A stretch of 10,468 nucleotides of DNA from Verrucomicrobiaceae bacterium (GTDB taxonomy: Bacteria > Verrucomicrobiota > Verrucomicrobiae > Verrucomicrobiales > Akkermansiaceae): contig CANBTO010000132.1 of assembly GCA_947372405.1 (NCBI GenBank), forward strand, positions 1 through 10,468, read 5' to 3'. The position numbers were made by a program, and so were the translations under genes. Below the pieces are notes generated by a model that was not told the DNA's origin, searched no databases, and saw only the letters and a program-made list of their open reading frames with translations. Below are positions 1 to 6,563 of this stretch, piece after piece. The first letter of the stretch is position 1; every line of letters begins with the position of its first letter.

Positions 1-540
1 GGTCTCCGGATCTAACAAACCATCCACGCTTGTGAGCAGGATCACGCGGCGGGCACCGGCCAGTTTCGCCACGCGCACGGAAAGCATGTCGTTGTCACCG
101 AACTTCAGCTCCTCGACGGCAACCGAGTCGTTCTCGTTGATGATCGGCAAGATGCGCGGTTCTGATAGAAGACGGCCGACCGTGTCCGAGACGTAGCCCG
201 CGCGTTCCGGCGTGCCGAGGTCAGCGGCGGTGAGAAGGACTTGGGCGATGGTGACGTCAAAGTTGGAAAACAGGCTGCTGTAGGTCTGCATCAGCCGCGC
301 CTGGCCTACGGCGGCACAGGCCTGGCGTGTTGCGGTGTCCTTGGGATATTCGGCGAGGCCGAAGGCGGAAACACCGGAACCGACGGCACCGGAGGAAACG
401 AACAGGCAGCGGTGACCGGCCTCAATCAAGGCGGCGATGGCCGAAACCAGGTGCACGAGGGCCGCGCGGTCGAGCGTGCCATCAGCGGATTTCGTGAGCA
501 CGCCGGTGCCGGCCTTGATGACGGTGAGATCGGGAGTCAT
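1..540 (-). CDS. proB: Glutamate 5-kinase, N-terminal 180 residues (runs off the left edge)
   Basis: Glutamate 5-kinase phosphorylates L-glutamate with ATP, the first step of proline synthesis, in the cytoplasm. Translating the minus strand from the ATG at 540-538 gives 180 uninterrupted codons to the window edge. Family signatures of the amino acid kinase fold are visible: VIKAGTGVLT at residues 7-16 (phosphate loop with Lys9), SSGAVGSG at 49-56, QARLMQTY at 80-87, INENDSVA at 134-141 and FGDNDMLSVRVA at 148-159 (glutamate and nucleotide binding). A final LLTSVDGL at 168-175 matches the usual LTDxxGLY. The family is usually about 260 residues, or about 370 with a C-terminal PUA domain; the rest lies outside the window, so the PUA domain cannot be judged. 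No clear Shine-Dalgarno precedes the start. The gene is divergent from the adaptor gene at 685. Confidence 0.96.
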   Translation of the reverse strand, partial: MTPDLTVIKAGTGVLTKSADGTLDRAALVHLVSAIAALIEAGHRCLFVSSGAVGSGVSAFGLAEYPKDTATRQACAAVGQARLMQTYSSLFSNFDVTIAQVLLTAADLGTPERAGYVSDTVGRLLSEPRILPIINENDSVAVEELKFGDNDMLSVRVAKLAGARRVILLTSVDGLLDPET

Positions 541-684
541 GGGATTTTCGCCGCGAGGCGGATGTGGGCATAGCCGGATTCCAGCGCCCGCGCCAGCCCA
601 AGCTGCTGAAAAACCTCCCCAACCCGGCAGAGGGCGGTCCTTGTATCAAGCCGCCTGCTCGCTTAAGAAAGGTGGCACGAGACC

Positions 685-1950
685 ATGGCGATCCCCAACA
701 CACCGAACCATGGCGAGGAAGCCCCATGGGAATCCAAACGCAACCCGGGCGGCAGGCACCTCGTCCGGCGCTCCATTCCCTGGCTGATGGGAGCTGCATT
801 GCTCGGCTTGGTGGCATGGGGTTTGTGGCCCAAGCCCATCCTCGTTGAAACCGGCATCGTCGCACGTTCACCACTCACCGTGCGCGTATCGGAAGAGGGC
901 AAAACCCGCATCCGCAACCGCTACGTCGTGGCCGCTCCCGTCGCCGGAAGAATGCGCCGCGTGCCACTCAAGGCCGGCGACACCGTGGAGGCAGGAAAGT
1001 CCTTGCTGACGACCATCGAACCGGTCGCCTCGCCCATCCTCGACCCGCGCGCCAGAGTGCAGGCGGAAGCCGTCGTCTCCATGCGCGAGGCGTCACGCAG
1101 GCAGGCCGAAGAGTCGCTCGAAGCCTCCCGCGCCGCACTCAAGATGGCCGAGGCGGACCGCGACCGCATGCGGTCTGTTAGAAAGGACGGCTCCCTTTCC
1201 GATTCCGACCGCGACCGCATGGAAGCAGAGGCATCGATCAAGGCCGCCGAGGTCCGCGCCGCCGAGTTCGCGCTTCAAGTCATCGACTACGAACTCGCCC
1301 AGGCCAAGGCGGCGCTACAACGCCCGGACGCGGGTGCTGCGGGCGATCTCGTCGAGATGAAGGCTCCCGTTTCCGGCCTTGTGCTCCGGGTCATGCAGGA
1401 AAGTGAAACCATCGTTTCCCCCGGCACGCAGATCCTTGAGATCGGCGATCCGGCGGACATCGAAATCGAAGCGGAGATTCTCTCCAGGGACGCAGTCACC
1501 ATCCATCCCGGAGACGCCGTGGAAGTCGAACAATGGGGCGGCGAGACCGCTCTCAAGGGCCGCGTCCGCAGGATCGAACCCGCGGCTTTCACCAAGATCT
1601 CCGCTCTCGGCGTGGAGGAACAACGGGTCTATGTGCTCAGCGATCTGCTCGATCCCCCGGCAGCCGCGAAGGCCTTGGGCGATCGCTACCGTGTGGAGGT
1701 GCGAGTGGCGGTATGGCATTCCGACGACGTGCCGGTCGTGCCATCCGGCGCGCTTTTCCGCGAGGGTAACGATTGGAAATCCTTCATCTATCAGAACGGA
1801 ACGGCGCGTCTCGCCACCGTCGGGGCAGGCCACTCGGACGGCCATCTAACGGAAGTTCTATCCGGCCTCAAAGCCGGCGACAAAGTCCTGCTCCACCCGC
1901 CGGACACGGTCAAGGACGGCGCGGCGGTCAAGGAGCGGAGCGAAGGGTGA
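685..1950 (+). CDS. HlyD/AcrA-type periplasmic adaptor (membrane fusion protein)
   Basis: This 421-residue protein has the layout of an efflux adaptor that links an inner-membrane pump to an outer-membrane channel. A single membrane anchor lies near residues 30-48 (IPWLMGAALLGLVAWGLW). A first half-lipoyl segment follows (AAPVAGRMRRVPLKAGDTVEAGKSL, about 83-107, the 'G-D-x-V-x-x-G' turn). A long Ala/Glu/Arg-rich alpha-hairpin or coiled coil spans about 122-212. The second half-lipoyl segment is at about 222-255 (KAPVSGLVLRV, then SPGTQILEIGD), followed by beta-barrel and membrane-proximal domains, where VPSGALF is typical. The start is supported by AAAGGTGG at 668-675, nine bases before ATG. 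No RND, ABC or MFS pump or TolC-like gene is adjacent, so its partner and substrate are unknown. An ABC-type (MacA-like) or RND-type partner are both possible. Confidence 0.9.
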   Translation: MAIPNTPNHGEEAPWESKRNPGGRHLVRRSIPWLMGAALLGLVAWGLWPKPILVETGIVARSPLTVRVSEEGKTRIRNRYVVAAPVAGRMRRVPLKAGDTVEAGKSLLTTIEPVASPILDPRARVQAEAVVSMREASRRQAEESLEASRAALKMAEADRDRMRSVRKDGSLSDSDRDRMEAEASIKAAEVRAAEFALQVIDYELAQAKAALQRPDAGAAGDLVEMKAPVSGLVLRVMQESETIVSPGTQILEIGDPADIEIEAEILSRDAVTIHPGDAVEVEQWGGETALKGRVRRIEPAAFTKISALGVEEQRVYVLSDLLDPPAAAKALGDRYRVEVRVAVWHSDDVPVVPSGALFREGNDWKSFIYQNGTARLATVGAGHSDGHLTEVLSGLKAGDKVLLHPPDTVKDGAAVKERSEG

Positions 1951-1997
1951 GAATGGCTCCTTGACTCGCTTCGTGAATTTCCCTGAAATGGATTGCT

Positions 1998-2351
1998 ATG
2001 AAAAAAGCCGTCACAAACATTGCCGTCCTCGCGCTGCTCGCCTCTGTCAGCGGAACTATCGCGGCTTCCAAGTATTCCGGCATCTATATCGGATCTTCAT
2101 CGGATCACCTCAATTTGTGGGGAGCCATCAGCGGTGGTGGACACTTCCTTGCCGTCAGCTCTGGTGGCGGCGGCCTGAACAGTGCGGTCAATCCCGCCAA
2201 GAGTGTCGTCAATTCGAGCGGCAAGTTGATTGGCGCCTCCAATGACGGCACCACCATCGCAGGAACGATTGACACCAATTTCGTCCTGAAGGGAACCTAC
2301 AAGGACGGCGCGCAAACCGGCCGCTTCACCCTGACGCGCAAGTATCTCTGA
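1998..2351 (+). CDS. Small secreted protein of unknown function
   Basis: I do not recognise this 117-residue protein. It starts with a clear Sec signal peptide: MKKAVTN, then a hydrophobic stretch IAVLALLASVSG, with likely cleavage after the Ala-Ala at 22-23. The mature part, about 94 residues, is rich in Gly, Ser, Thr and Asn with alternating hydrophobic residues (YSGIYIGS, HFLAVSS, TIAGTIDTNFVLKGTYKDG, GRFTLTRKY). This suggests a small all-beta domain, with T-I-A-G-T and L-K-G-T-Y looking like two related strand-turn units. It has no cysteine and no lipobox, so it should be soluble in the periplasm or exported. The ATG is preceded by GGA at 1990-1992 with a five-base spacer. It lies 47 bases after the adaptor gene and 11 bases before the next gene on the same strand, so co-transcription is plausible. 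Confidence 0.75.
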   Translation: MKKAVTNIAVLALLASVSGTIAASKYSGIYIGSSSDHLNLWGAISGGGHFLAVSSGGGGLNSAVNPAKSVVNSSGKLIGASNDGTTIAGTIDTNFVLKGTYKDGAQTGRFTLTRKYL

Positions 2352-2362
2352 TCCCAATTCAC

Positions 2363-3346
2363 GTGCGCAATCCAATCGGCACGGGTCTTGCGATCGCGGC
2401 GGCCATCATGGTCGGTGGCGTAGGGGGGCGCTATTTCAGGCCACCGGCAATTGAGGAGGAACGCGCCGACTCGAAAATCACACCGCCCGCCCGGCATCCC
2501 GGAAACGACCCGCACCTCGTGACCCGTCCGGCGGGGCCGACTGAACTCTCCGCTGAAAACCAGAACCGCCTGCGGGAGCTTGAAATGCTGGCCGCATCGG
2601 ATCCACGACTGGCTCTAACAAAACTGTCGTCCTACCACGATCCGGACCTCCTGCATCTGGCACAGGGCACCATCGCGAAAGGCTGGGCGCGCACCGATCC
2701 CGCCGCCGCCGCGCAGTGGGTCGCAGATTTGCCATCCGCAGAGGAGCAGGTTTCCGCCATGCTCGGTCTCGTCCCGGTTTGGGCGGCCAAAGATCCCGAG
2801 GCCTGTCTTTTATGGGGCGACAGCCTCCCCGCAGGCGACTTACGTGAGGTCTCACTCACTGCCCTCGCCGACGAATGGGCATTCCGTGCGCCCGGCGAGG
2901 CCTTGAAACGCTACCTCTCCTTGCGAACCGAACAGGGAGTCGAACGAGGCCTGTTTTCCATCATCTCGCAATGGGCGCTCGACGATCCTGGCAATGCCAT
3001 CGCCACTGTCGCCGCGCTCGACCCGTCGAACAGGCGCGACGAGTTTCTTGAAACCGTGCTCGTGAGCCTGGGCAACAAGGACCCGGACCTCGCATGGAGC
3101 AAGGCCACGCTCTTCAACGATCCGTCCCGCGTAGAACACGTGCGCTGCGAGGCGCTCGGAGCCATGGCGGAATCCCGGCCGCAGGATGCCTTGCGGCTCG
3201 CGGCATCCGCAGGAGATTCCCCGGTCATGCTCAAATCCATCGCCGTCGGCTGGGCTTCGTGGGATACGCCCGCCGCCAAGGCATGGATCGCCACCCTGCC
3301 GGATACCGAGCTGGCGGAATCCCTGCGGAAGACCATCGGCGATTAG
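2363..3346 (+). CDS. Membrane-anchored protein of about eight 32-residue helical repeats
   Basis: This 327-residue protein starts at a GTG. An ATG at 2408 is in frame but would remove the N-terminal hydrophobic anchor (GLAIAAAIMVGGVGG, about 8-22), so GTG is preferred although no Shine-Dalgarno is evident. After a Pro-rich linker (about 27-60) come degenerate repeats with register residues at 76, 108, 140, 172, 204, 236 and 268, each exactly 32 apart, and then 297. The best copies read WARTDPAAAAQWVADLP, WAAKDPEACLLWGDSLP, WALDDPGNAIATVAALDP and WASWDTPAAKAWIATLP, giving a consensus W-A-x-x-D-P-x-x-A-x-x-W/L-x-x-x-L-P. The pattern fits a TPR- or SEL1-like alpha-solenoid, probably periplasmic and used for binding. 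From memory, such repeat proteins are frequent in Verrucomicrobiota and are mostly annotated as hypothetical. The stop overlaps the stop of the convergent NlpC/P60 gene. Confidence 0.85.
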   Translation: MRNPIGTGLAIAAAIMVGGVGGRYFRPPAIEEERADSKITPPARHPGNDPHLVTRPAGPTELSAENQNRLRELEMLAASDPRLALTKLSSYHDPDLLHLAQGTIAKGWARTDPAAAAQWVADLPSAEEQVSAMLGLVPVWAAKDPEACLLWGDSLPAGDLREVSLTALADEWAFRAPGEALKRYLSLRTEQGVERGLFSIISQWALDDPGNAIATVAALDPSNRRDEFLETVLVSLGNKDPDLAWSKATLFNDPSRVEHVRCEALGAMAESRPQDALRLAASAGDSPVMLKSIAVGWASWDTPAAKAWIATLPDTELAESLRKTIGD

Positions 3347-4041
3347 GGTTTGGGTTCGGCCTCTGGATCCGGCTTGTCCACCCACTCTGCAATTCCGGGC
3401 GGCGTGCCGTAGCCCATGAACGAAACCTTGGCCGCGGCGAGCGGCAGGCGGAAATCATACACGCCATAGCCGTTCGCCTTGGTGCCACGGTAAGAGCGGC
3501 CGTCGGTGGAGTTGATCATCACGGCGAGTCCGTTCTTTTTCTCGGTGCCGAGATACATCGCCACATGCGAGATGGTGAATTTCTCGAAATCCTCCGTTTC
3601 GCCATACCTTCCCCAGAACAACAAATCGCCCGGGTGGAGTTTTTTCAGGCTGGGATGGTCCAGCTTGATGGCATCGGCAGGCACCTCATGCAAACGCCCG
3701 CCCGTTTTCAACCACAGGTATTGTCCCGCGGAGGTCCGCGGTGGATCGAGCCCTGCCTTGCGCATCACGAAATGCATCGCTCCCGAACAGTCGAAGCCGC
3801 CATCCGCCGGCTCGGATCCGGCGACCGTGTAGGGCAGCCACGGCGAGTCCCGAGCGAGGGAAATGGCCAGCTCGATCAGCTTCCGCCGGTCCGCGGGAAG
3901 CGCGTCAAATCCCACAAGATCCGAGGTGGCGATGATCGCCGGTTTTCCGAAGCCGCTTTGGCCGGGTGGGATTGCCACGGTTTGCGCGATGCTGCCGGTC
4001 AAAAATCCGAGCCAGGCGGCCATTGCCAGATTTTTGATCAT
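3343..4041 (-). CDS. Secreted NlpC/P60-family cysteine peptidase (cell-wall hydrolase)
   Basis: The family cleaves peptide bonds in peptidoglycan stems, usually gamma-D-glutamyl to diaminopimelate. The chosen start at 4041 gives 232 residues beginning MIKNLAMAAWLGFLTGSIAQT, a good signal peptide with cleavage near residue 20. The frame stays open upstream for 27 more codons, but these encode no signal-like sequence and would use up the divergent spacer. The catalytic Cys is in GGFDCSGAMHF (Cys85), followed by PRTSAGQ (101-107), the usual HPGDLLFWG (136-144) and the catalytic His in ISHVAMYLG (His159). Where many members have a third His (I-H-A-S), this one reads MINSTDG, so Asn177 probably takes that polar role. 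It is convergent with the repeat-protein gene, the two stops sharing TTAG at 3343-3346, and divergent from the gene at 4106. Confidence 0.93.
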   Translation of the reverse strand: MIKNLAMAAWLGFLTGSIAQTVAIPPGQSGFGKPAIIATSDLVGFDALPADRRKLIELAISLARDSPWLPYTVAGSEPADGGFDCSGAMHFVMRKAGLDPPRTSAGQYLWLKTGGRLHEVPADAIKLDHPSLKKLHPGDLLFWGRYGETEDFEKFTISHVAMYLGTEKKNGLAVMINSTDGRSYRGTKANGYGVYDFRLPLAAAKVSFMGYGTPPGIAEWVDKPDPEAEPKP

Positions 4042-4059
4042 GCTGACGTTAGATGCGGC

Positions 4060-4100
4060 GCCCGGGCATTGCAATGGACGATCCTGCTGTGACAGGATTG
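4060..4100. promoter_or_regulatory. Palindromes and a ribosome-site hairpin in a 64-base divergent spacer
   Basis: The spacer between the divergent genes starting at 4041 (minus) and 4106 (plus) holds three symmetrical elements almost end to end. GCCCGGGC at 4060-4067 and CATTGCAATG at 4067-4076 are perfect palindromes sharing one base. A stem follows: ATCCTG at 4081-4086 pairs with CAGGAT at 4093-4098 around a six-base loop, and is extended by a C-G and a G-T pair outside. The 3' arm contains AGGA (4094-4097), the likely ribosome site of the GTG start at 4106, eight bases on. The palindromes are candidate operator sites and the hairpin a candidate translational control. No convincing -35/-10 pair was found for either gene. 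Function is inferred only from position and symmetry. Confidence 0.35.
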
Positions 4101-4105
4101 CGGCA

Positions 4106-5011
4106 GTGAAACACCCTCTCACGATCTGGCTGGTCCTCGACGGGAAACCCGGCCATGAAAATCAATCGCTCGGACTTGCCGAGTCGATCGGGCGTCGCAT
4201 GCCTTGCGAAGTTCACCGAATTTCCCTAGCGGGAATACGCGGACTGTTCGGGCGGTTGCGCGCCGCTACCGCCGCGAGCATGGATTTTCCGAAACCCGAT
4301 TTCGTCATCGGAGCGGGGCACGCCACCCATTTCGCGCTGCTCCGGCTGTCGAAGAAACACCAGGCCATGAGCATTGTGCTGATGAAACCCAGCATACCAA
4401 TGGGTTGGTTTGATTTATGCATCGCGCCGAGCCATGATTTTCCGAAAGGCGGCCATCGGGCAAATCTCATCCTGACCCATGGAGCCTTGAACCGTGTTTC
4501 CCAAGGCGTGAAGGAAAAAACCGGCAAGCTGATCCTCATCGGCGGCCCATCGAAGTCCCACGGCTGGGACGGCGCGGCGATCCTCGGCATGCTCGCCAAG
4601 GCGACCGACCGCGGTGGCTGGGAGCTCACGGATTCGCGGCGAACGCCGCAGGATTTCACCCTGCAAGTCCGTGAGAACTTGTCAGGGGTGTCCGTGTTTT
4701 CATGTCTGGAAACGCCGCCAGACTGGGTGCCGGAGAAGCTGCAACGGGCAAAGGAAGTCTGGGTGACGGAGGATTCGGTCTCGATGATCTACGAGGCTCT
4801 TGCCAGCGGCGCGAGGGTCGGGCTGCTGCCAGTGCCTCGGCTCAAGGCGGGCTCACGAGTGTTGAAGGGCATCGACGATCTGGTTGCCGGAGGATTTTTA
4901 ACTACTTACAAGGACTGGCTCAATACCGGCAAACTCGCCGCCGCACCAGAAACCCTGCGCGAGGCGGACCGTTGCGCCGAAGAAGTGATCCACCGAATTC
5001 AGCGGGCATGA
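4106..5011 (+). CDS. ELM1-family (DUF1022) glycosyltransferase-like protein
   Basis: The protein has 301 residues from a GTG start preceded by AGGA with an eight-base spacer. An upstream ATG in the same frame at 3863 would overlap the whole start of the divergent NlpC/P60 gene and is rejected. The N-terminal VLDGKPGHENQSLGLAE (10-26) is the hallmark of the family annotated as 'mitochondrial fission ELM1-like', whose bacterial members resemble GT-B nucleotide-sugar transferases. Further family-like blocks are DFVIGAGHATH, LILTHGALNRV, KLILIGGPSKSHGWD and a C-terminal donor-site-like VWVTEDSVSMIYEALASGARVGLLPVPR. Bacterial homologues often sit in lipopolysaccharide or capsule loci, which fits the sulfotransferase and glycosyltransferase genes that follow. 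The biochemical activity of the family is not established to my knowledge, so the role is inferred. Confidence 0.88.
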   Translation: MKHPLTIWLVLDGKPGHENQSLGLAESIGRRMPCEVHRISLAGIRGLFGRLRAATAASMDFPKPDFVIGAGHATHFALLRLSKKHQAMSIVLMKPSIPMGWFDLCIAPSHDFPKGGHRANLILTHGALNRVSQGVKEKTGKLILIGGPSKSHGWDGAAILGMLAKATDRGGWELTDSRRTPQDFTLQVRENLSGVSVFSCLETPPDWVPEKLQRAKEVWVTEDSVSMIYEALASGARVGLLPVPRLKAGSRVLKGIDDLVAGGFLTTYKDWLNTGKLAAAPETLREADRCAEEVIHRIQRA

Positions 5012-5170
5012 CGGCCCTGCGGATTCCGATTTTTGGCTGTTCAATCGAAAACACGCCGAATATCCAAAGGGTCCGATCCCGCGCGGAACTTCCACCAGTC
5101 CCAGCCTTATTCCATGACCCGCCACCTCCGCTCGAAACCCGCCCGCTGGATCAACACCCACTGGCGCTGA
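4989..5170 (+). other. Broken reading frame, possible gene remnant or sequencing error
   Basis: The 180 bases between the ELM1-like stop and the sulfotransferase start hold no intact gene, but two frames read like one protein tail. Frame A, open from 4989 to a TGA at 5115, includes DSDFWLFNRKHAEYPKG. Frame B, ending with TGA at 5168-5170, continues as SDPARNFHQSQPYSMTRH and then RSKPARWINTHWR. The two would join by a -1 shift at AAAGGGT (5066-5072), which fits the slippery form X-XXY-YYZ in frame A, or by adding one G to the GGG run. Frame A has no start codon after its upstream TGA at 4986. An ATG at 5008 that overlaps the previous stop (ATGA) is in a third frame. Decay, a base-calling error or chance are all possible. 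Confidence 0.25.
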
Positions 5171-5191
5171 GCCCCGCAGATTCCGCACTCC

Positions 5192-5809
5192 ATGCTGGTG
5201 AATCACAAATACCGCTTTCTCTTCGTCCACATCCCCAAGACCAGCGGGGCTGCCTTTCGAGACTACAACAAGAAACGGCTCTCATCCTGGTGGCGCAGGG
5301 ATTGCGAGGAAATCGGCGCGGCCCACGACGGCATCACACCGGAGGTTGCGGAGCGTTTCAGGGATTACTTCAAGTTCACCATCGTCCGCGATCCGTGGCA
5401 GATGATCGCCTCGGCCTATCGCTTCGACACACAGGGCGTCCGCCACGACAAACACGGAGTCCTCAAACAACGTGACATTCCGCTGTTAGAGTGGCTGCGG
5501 GAAAAAGCGCAGGACTCGCGCTTCGGCCCGTTCCCCTGCCAAATGCGCTACGTTTCAGCCAACGGCAATATCCTCATCGACCACTTCTGCCGACAGGACC
5601 GCCTGGCCGCGGATATGAAGGTGGCGCTTGCCAAAATCGGCGCGCCCTATCGCGCGGACGACTGGGAGAAACCCAAGCGTCACTACTACGGCGATTATGA
5701 CTGGAAGGCATGCTTCTCAGATCCCGCGGTTAGAATGATGGTCGAGGAGCTCTGCCGTGAGGACTTCGAACATTTCAAGTGGCCGTCGCCATTCGCCAAC
5801 AACCCGTGA
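5192..5809 (+). CDS. Sulfotransferase-family protein (PAPS-dependent, carbohydrate type)
   Basis: The family transfers sulfate from PAPS to a hydroxyl on a glycan. This member has 205 residues. The 5'-phosphosulfate-binding loop is seen as FVHIPKTSGAAF (11-22), and the 3'-phosphate-binding segment as TIVRDPWQMIASAYRF (63-78), with the Arg-Asp-Pro and downstream Ser expected of the family. The protein is shorter than typical bacterial or HNK-1-type members of about 230-300 residues, but the core motifs are intact and it ends in its own stop. No signal peptide or membrane segment is visible, so it probably acts in the cytoplasm. There is no clear Shine-Dalgarno before the ATG. The next gene follows after 16 bases, which suggests one operon. 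The acceptor glycan is unknown; a heparan- or polysaccharide-type acceptor is an inference from the neighbours. Confidence 0.88.
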   Translation: MLVNHKYRFLFVHIPKTSGAAFRDYNKKRLSSWWRRDCEEIGAAHDGITPEVAERFRDYFKFTIVRDPWQMIASAYRFDTQGVRHDKHGVLKQRDIPLLEWLREKAQDSRFGPFPCQMRYVSANGNILIDHFCRQDRLAADMKVALAKIGAPYRADDWEKPKRHYYGDYDWKACFSDPAVRMMVEELCREDFEHFKWPSPFANNP

Positions 5810-5825
5810 AACTCCCGCCGCAATC

Positions 5826-6563
5826 ATGAACATCGTGACCATCAAGTGGGGCTCGCGTTACCCGTCGGACTATGTGAACCGCCTGTTCGAGGCGACGCGC
5901 GCACAGGGTCTGGAGGACGCGGTGTTCATCTGTTATACCGACGATGCCACCGGGCTGGATCCGCGCATCAAGGCGCTGCCGCTGCCAGACATCGATCTGC
6001 CGGAGAAATACCGATGGACCTTCTGGCGCAAGCTCGCGCTCTTCGATCCCGCGCTCGGCCTGACAGGCGCGTGCGTGTATTTCGATCTCGATGTGGTGAT
6101 CACCGGCGACCTGCGGCCACTGATGGCGGACTGGAAAGGCCGCCCGCGATTCATCCGCAACTGGGTGGGTGCCAAGACCGCCCGCCGCGAACACTACGAC
6201 CGCATCAACTCGTCCGTCGTGCTCTATGACGGCAGCGCCTGCGGGCGGATTCTCGAACGCTTCCACGCGGACCGCGAGTCGATCCTCCAGCGCTACCCGG
6301 GGGACCAGGGCTTCATCCATGACTGCCTCGCGGATGAGGCGGAGTTTTTCGAACCCGGCCGCTGCGTGAGCTTCAAGCGCCACTGCATCCCGCGCTTTCC
6401 GCTCAATCTGTTCATCACGCCCAAGGTGCCGGAGGGTGCGGCGGTGGTGGTCTTCCACGGTAAGCCGGACCCGCACGAGGCGGCGCGTGGTTTCCGCGGT
6501 GGCCGCATGAAACACCGCTGCAAGCCGGTGCCCTGGATCTATCGGAAATCCACGCGCCCATGA
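5826..6563 (+). CDS. GT-A-type glycosyltransferase with DxD motif (GT8-like)
   Basis: The chosen ATG at 5826 gives 245 residues beginning MNIVTIKWGSRYPSDYVNRL, which matches the start of its paralogue at 8670; the open frame extends 23 codons further upstream but overlaps the previous gene. CYTDDATGL (36-44) is the nucleotide-binding strand region. FDLDVVITGDL (86-96) carries the metal-binding DLD. YPGDQGFI (157-164) fits the acceptor-side Asp, and VVFHGKPDPHEA (208-219) resembles the C-terminal H-x-G-x-x-K-P metal-ligand motif of GT8-like enzymes. No membrane segment is seen, so it is probably cytoplasmic, using a nucleotide sugar. The stop overlaps the next start (ATGA at 6560-6563), a sign of translational coupling. 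Donor and acceptor cannot be told from the sequence. Confidence 0.88.
   Translation: MNIVTIKWGSRYPSDYVNRLFEATRAQGLEDAVFICYTDDATGLDPRIKALPLPDIDLPEKYRWTFWRKLALFDPALGLTGACVYFDLDVVITGDLRPLMADWKGRPRFIRNWVGAKTARREHYDRINSSVVLYDGSACGRILERFHADRESILQRYPGDQGFIHDCLADEAEFFEPGRCVSFKRHCIPRFPLNLFITPKVPEGAAVVVFHGKPDPHEAARGFRGGRMKHRCKPVPWIYRKSTRP

Noticed and set aside
537..665. A minus-strand open frame ending in a stop that overlaps the proB start (ATGA), reading TALCRVGEVFQQLGLARAL and then ESGYAHIRLAAKIP.
   Set aside because: It looks protein-like, but it has a stop at 663-665 and no ATG, GTG or TTG in between. It could only be the tail of a decayed gene, and I cannot support that.
3094..4092. A 332-codon plus-strand frame across the repeat protein and the NlpC/P60 gene.
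   Set aside because: Its composition is Arg/His/Gly-rich with no motif, and it lies over two genes with clear family signatures in other frames.
4702..5475. A 257-codon plus-strand frame crossing from the ELM1-like gene into the sulfotransferase.
   Set aside because: It overlaps both recognised genes out of frame, including the phosphosulfate-binding region, and is low-complexity Pro/Arg/Gln-rich. The in-frame ATG at 5008 is considered only with the broken frame at 4989-5170.
5775..6515. A 246-codon minus-strand frame opposite the first glycosyltransferase.
   Set aside because: It is the antisense shadow of a GC-rich gene, with no motif.
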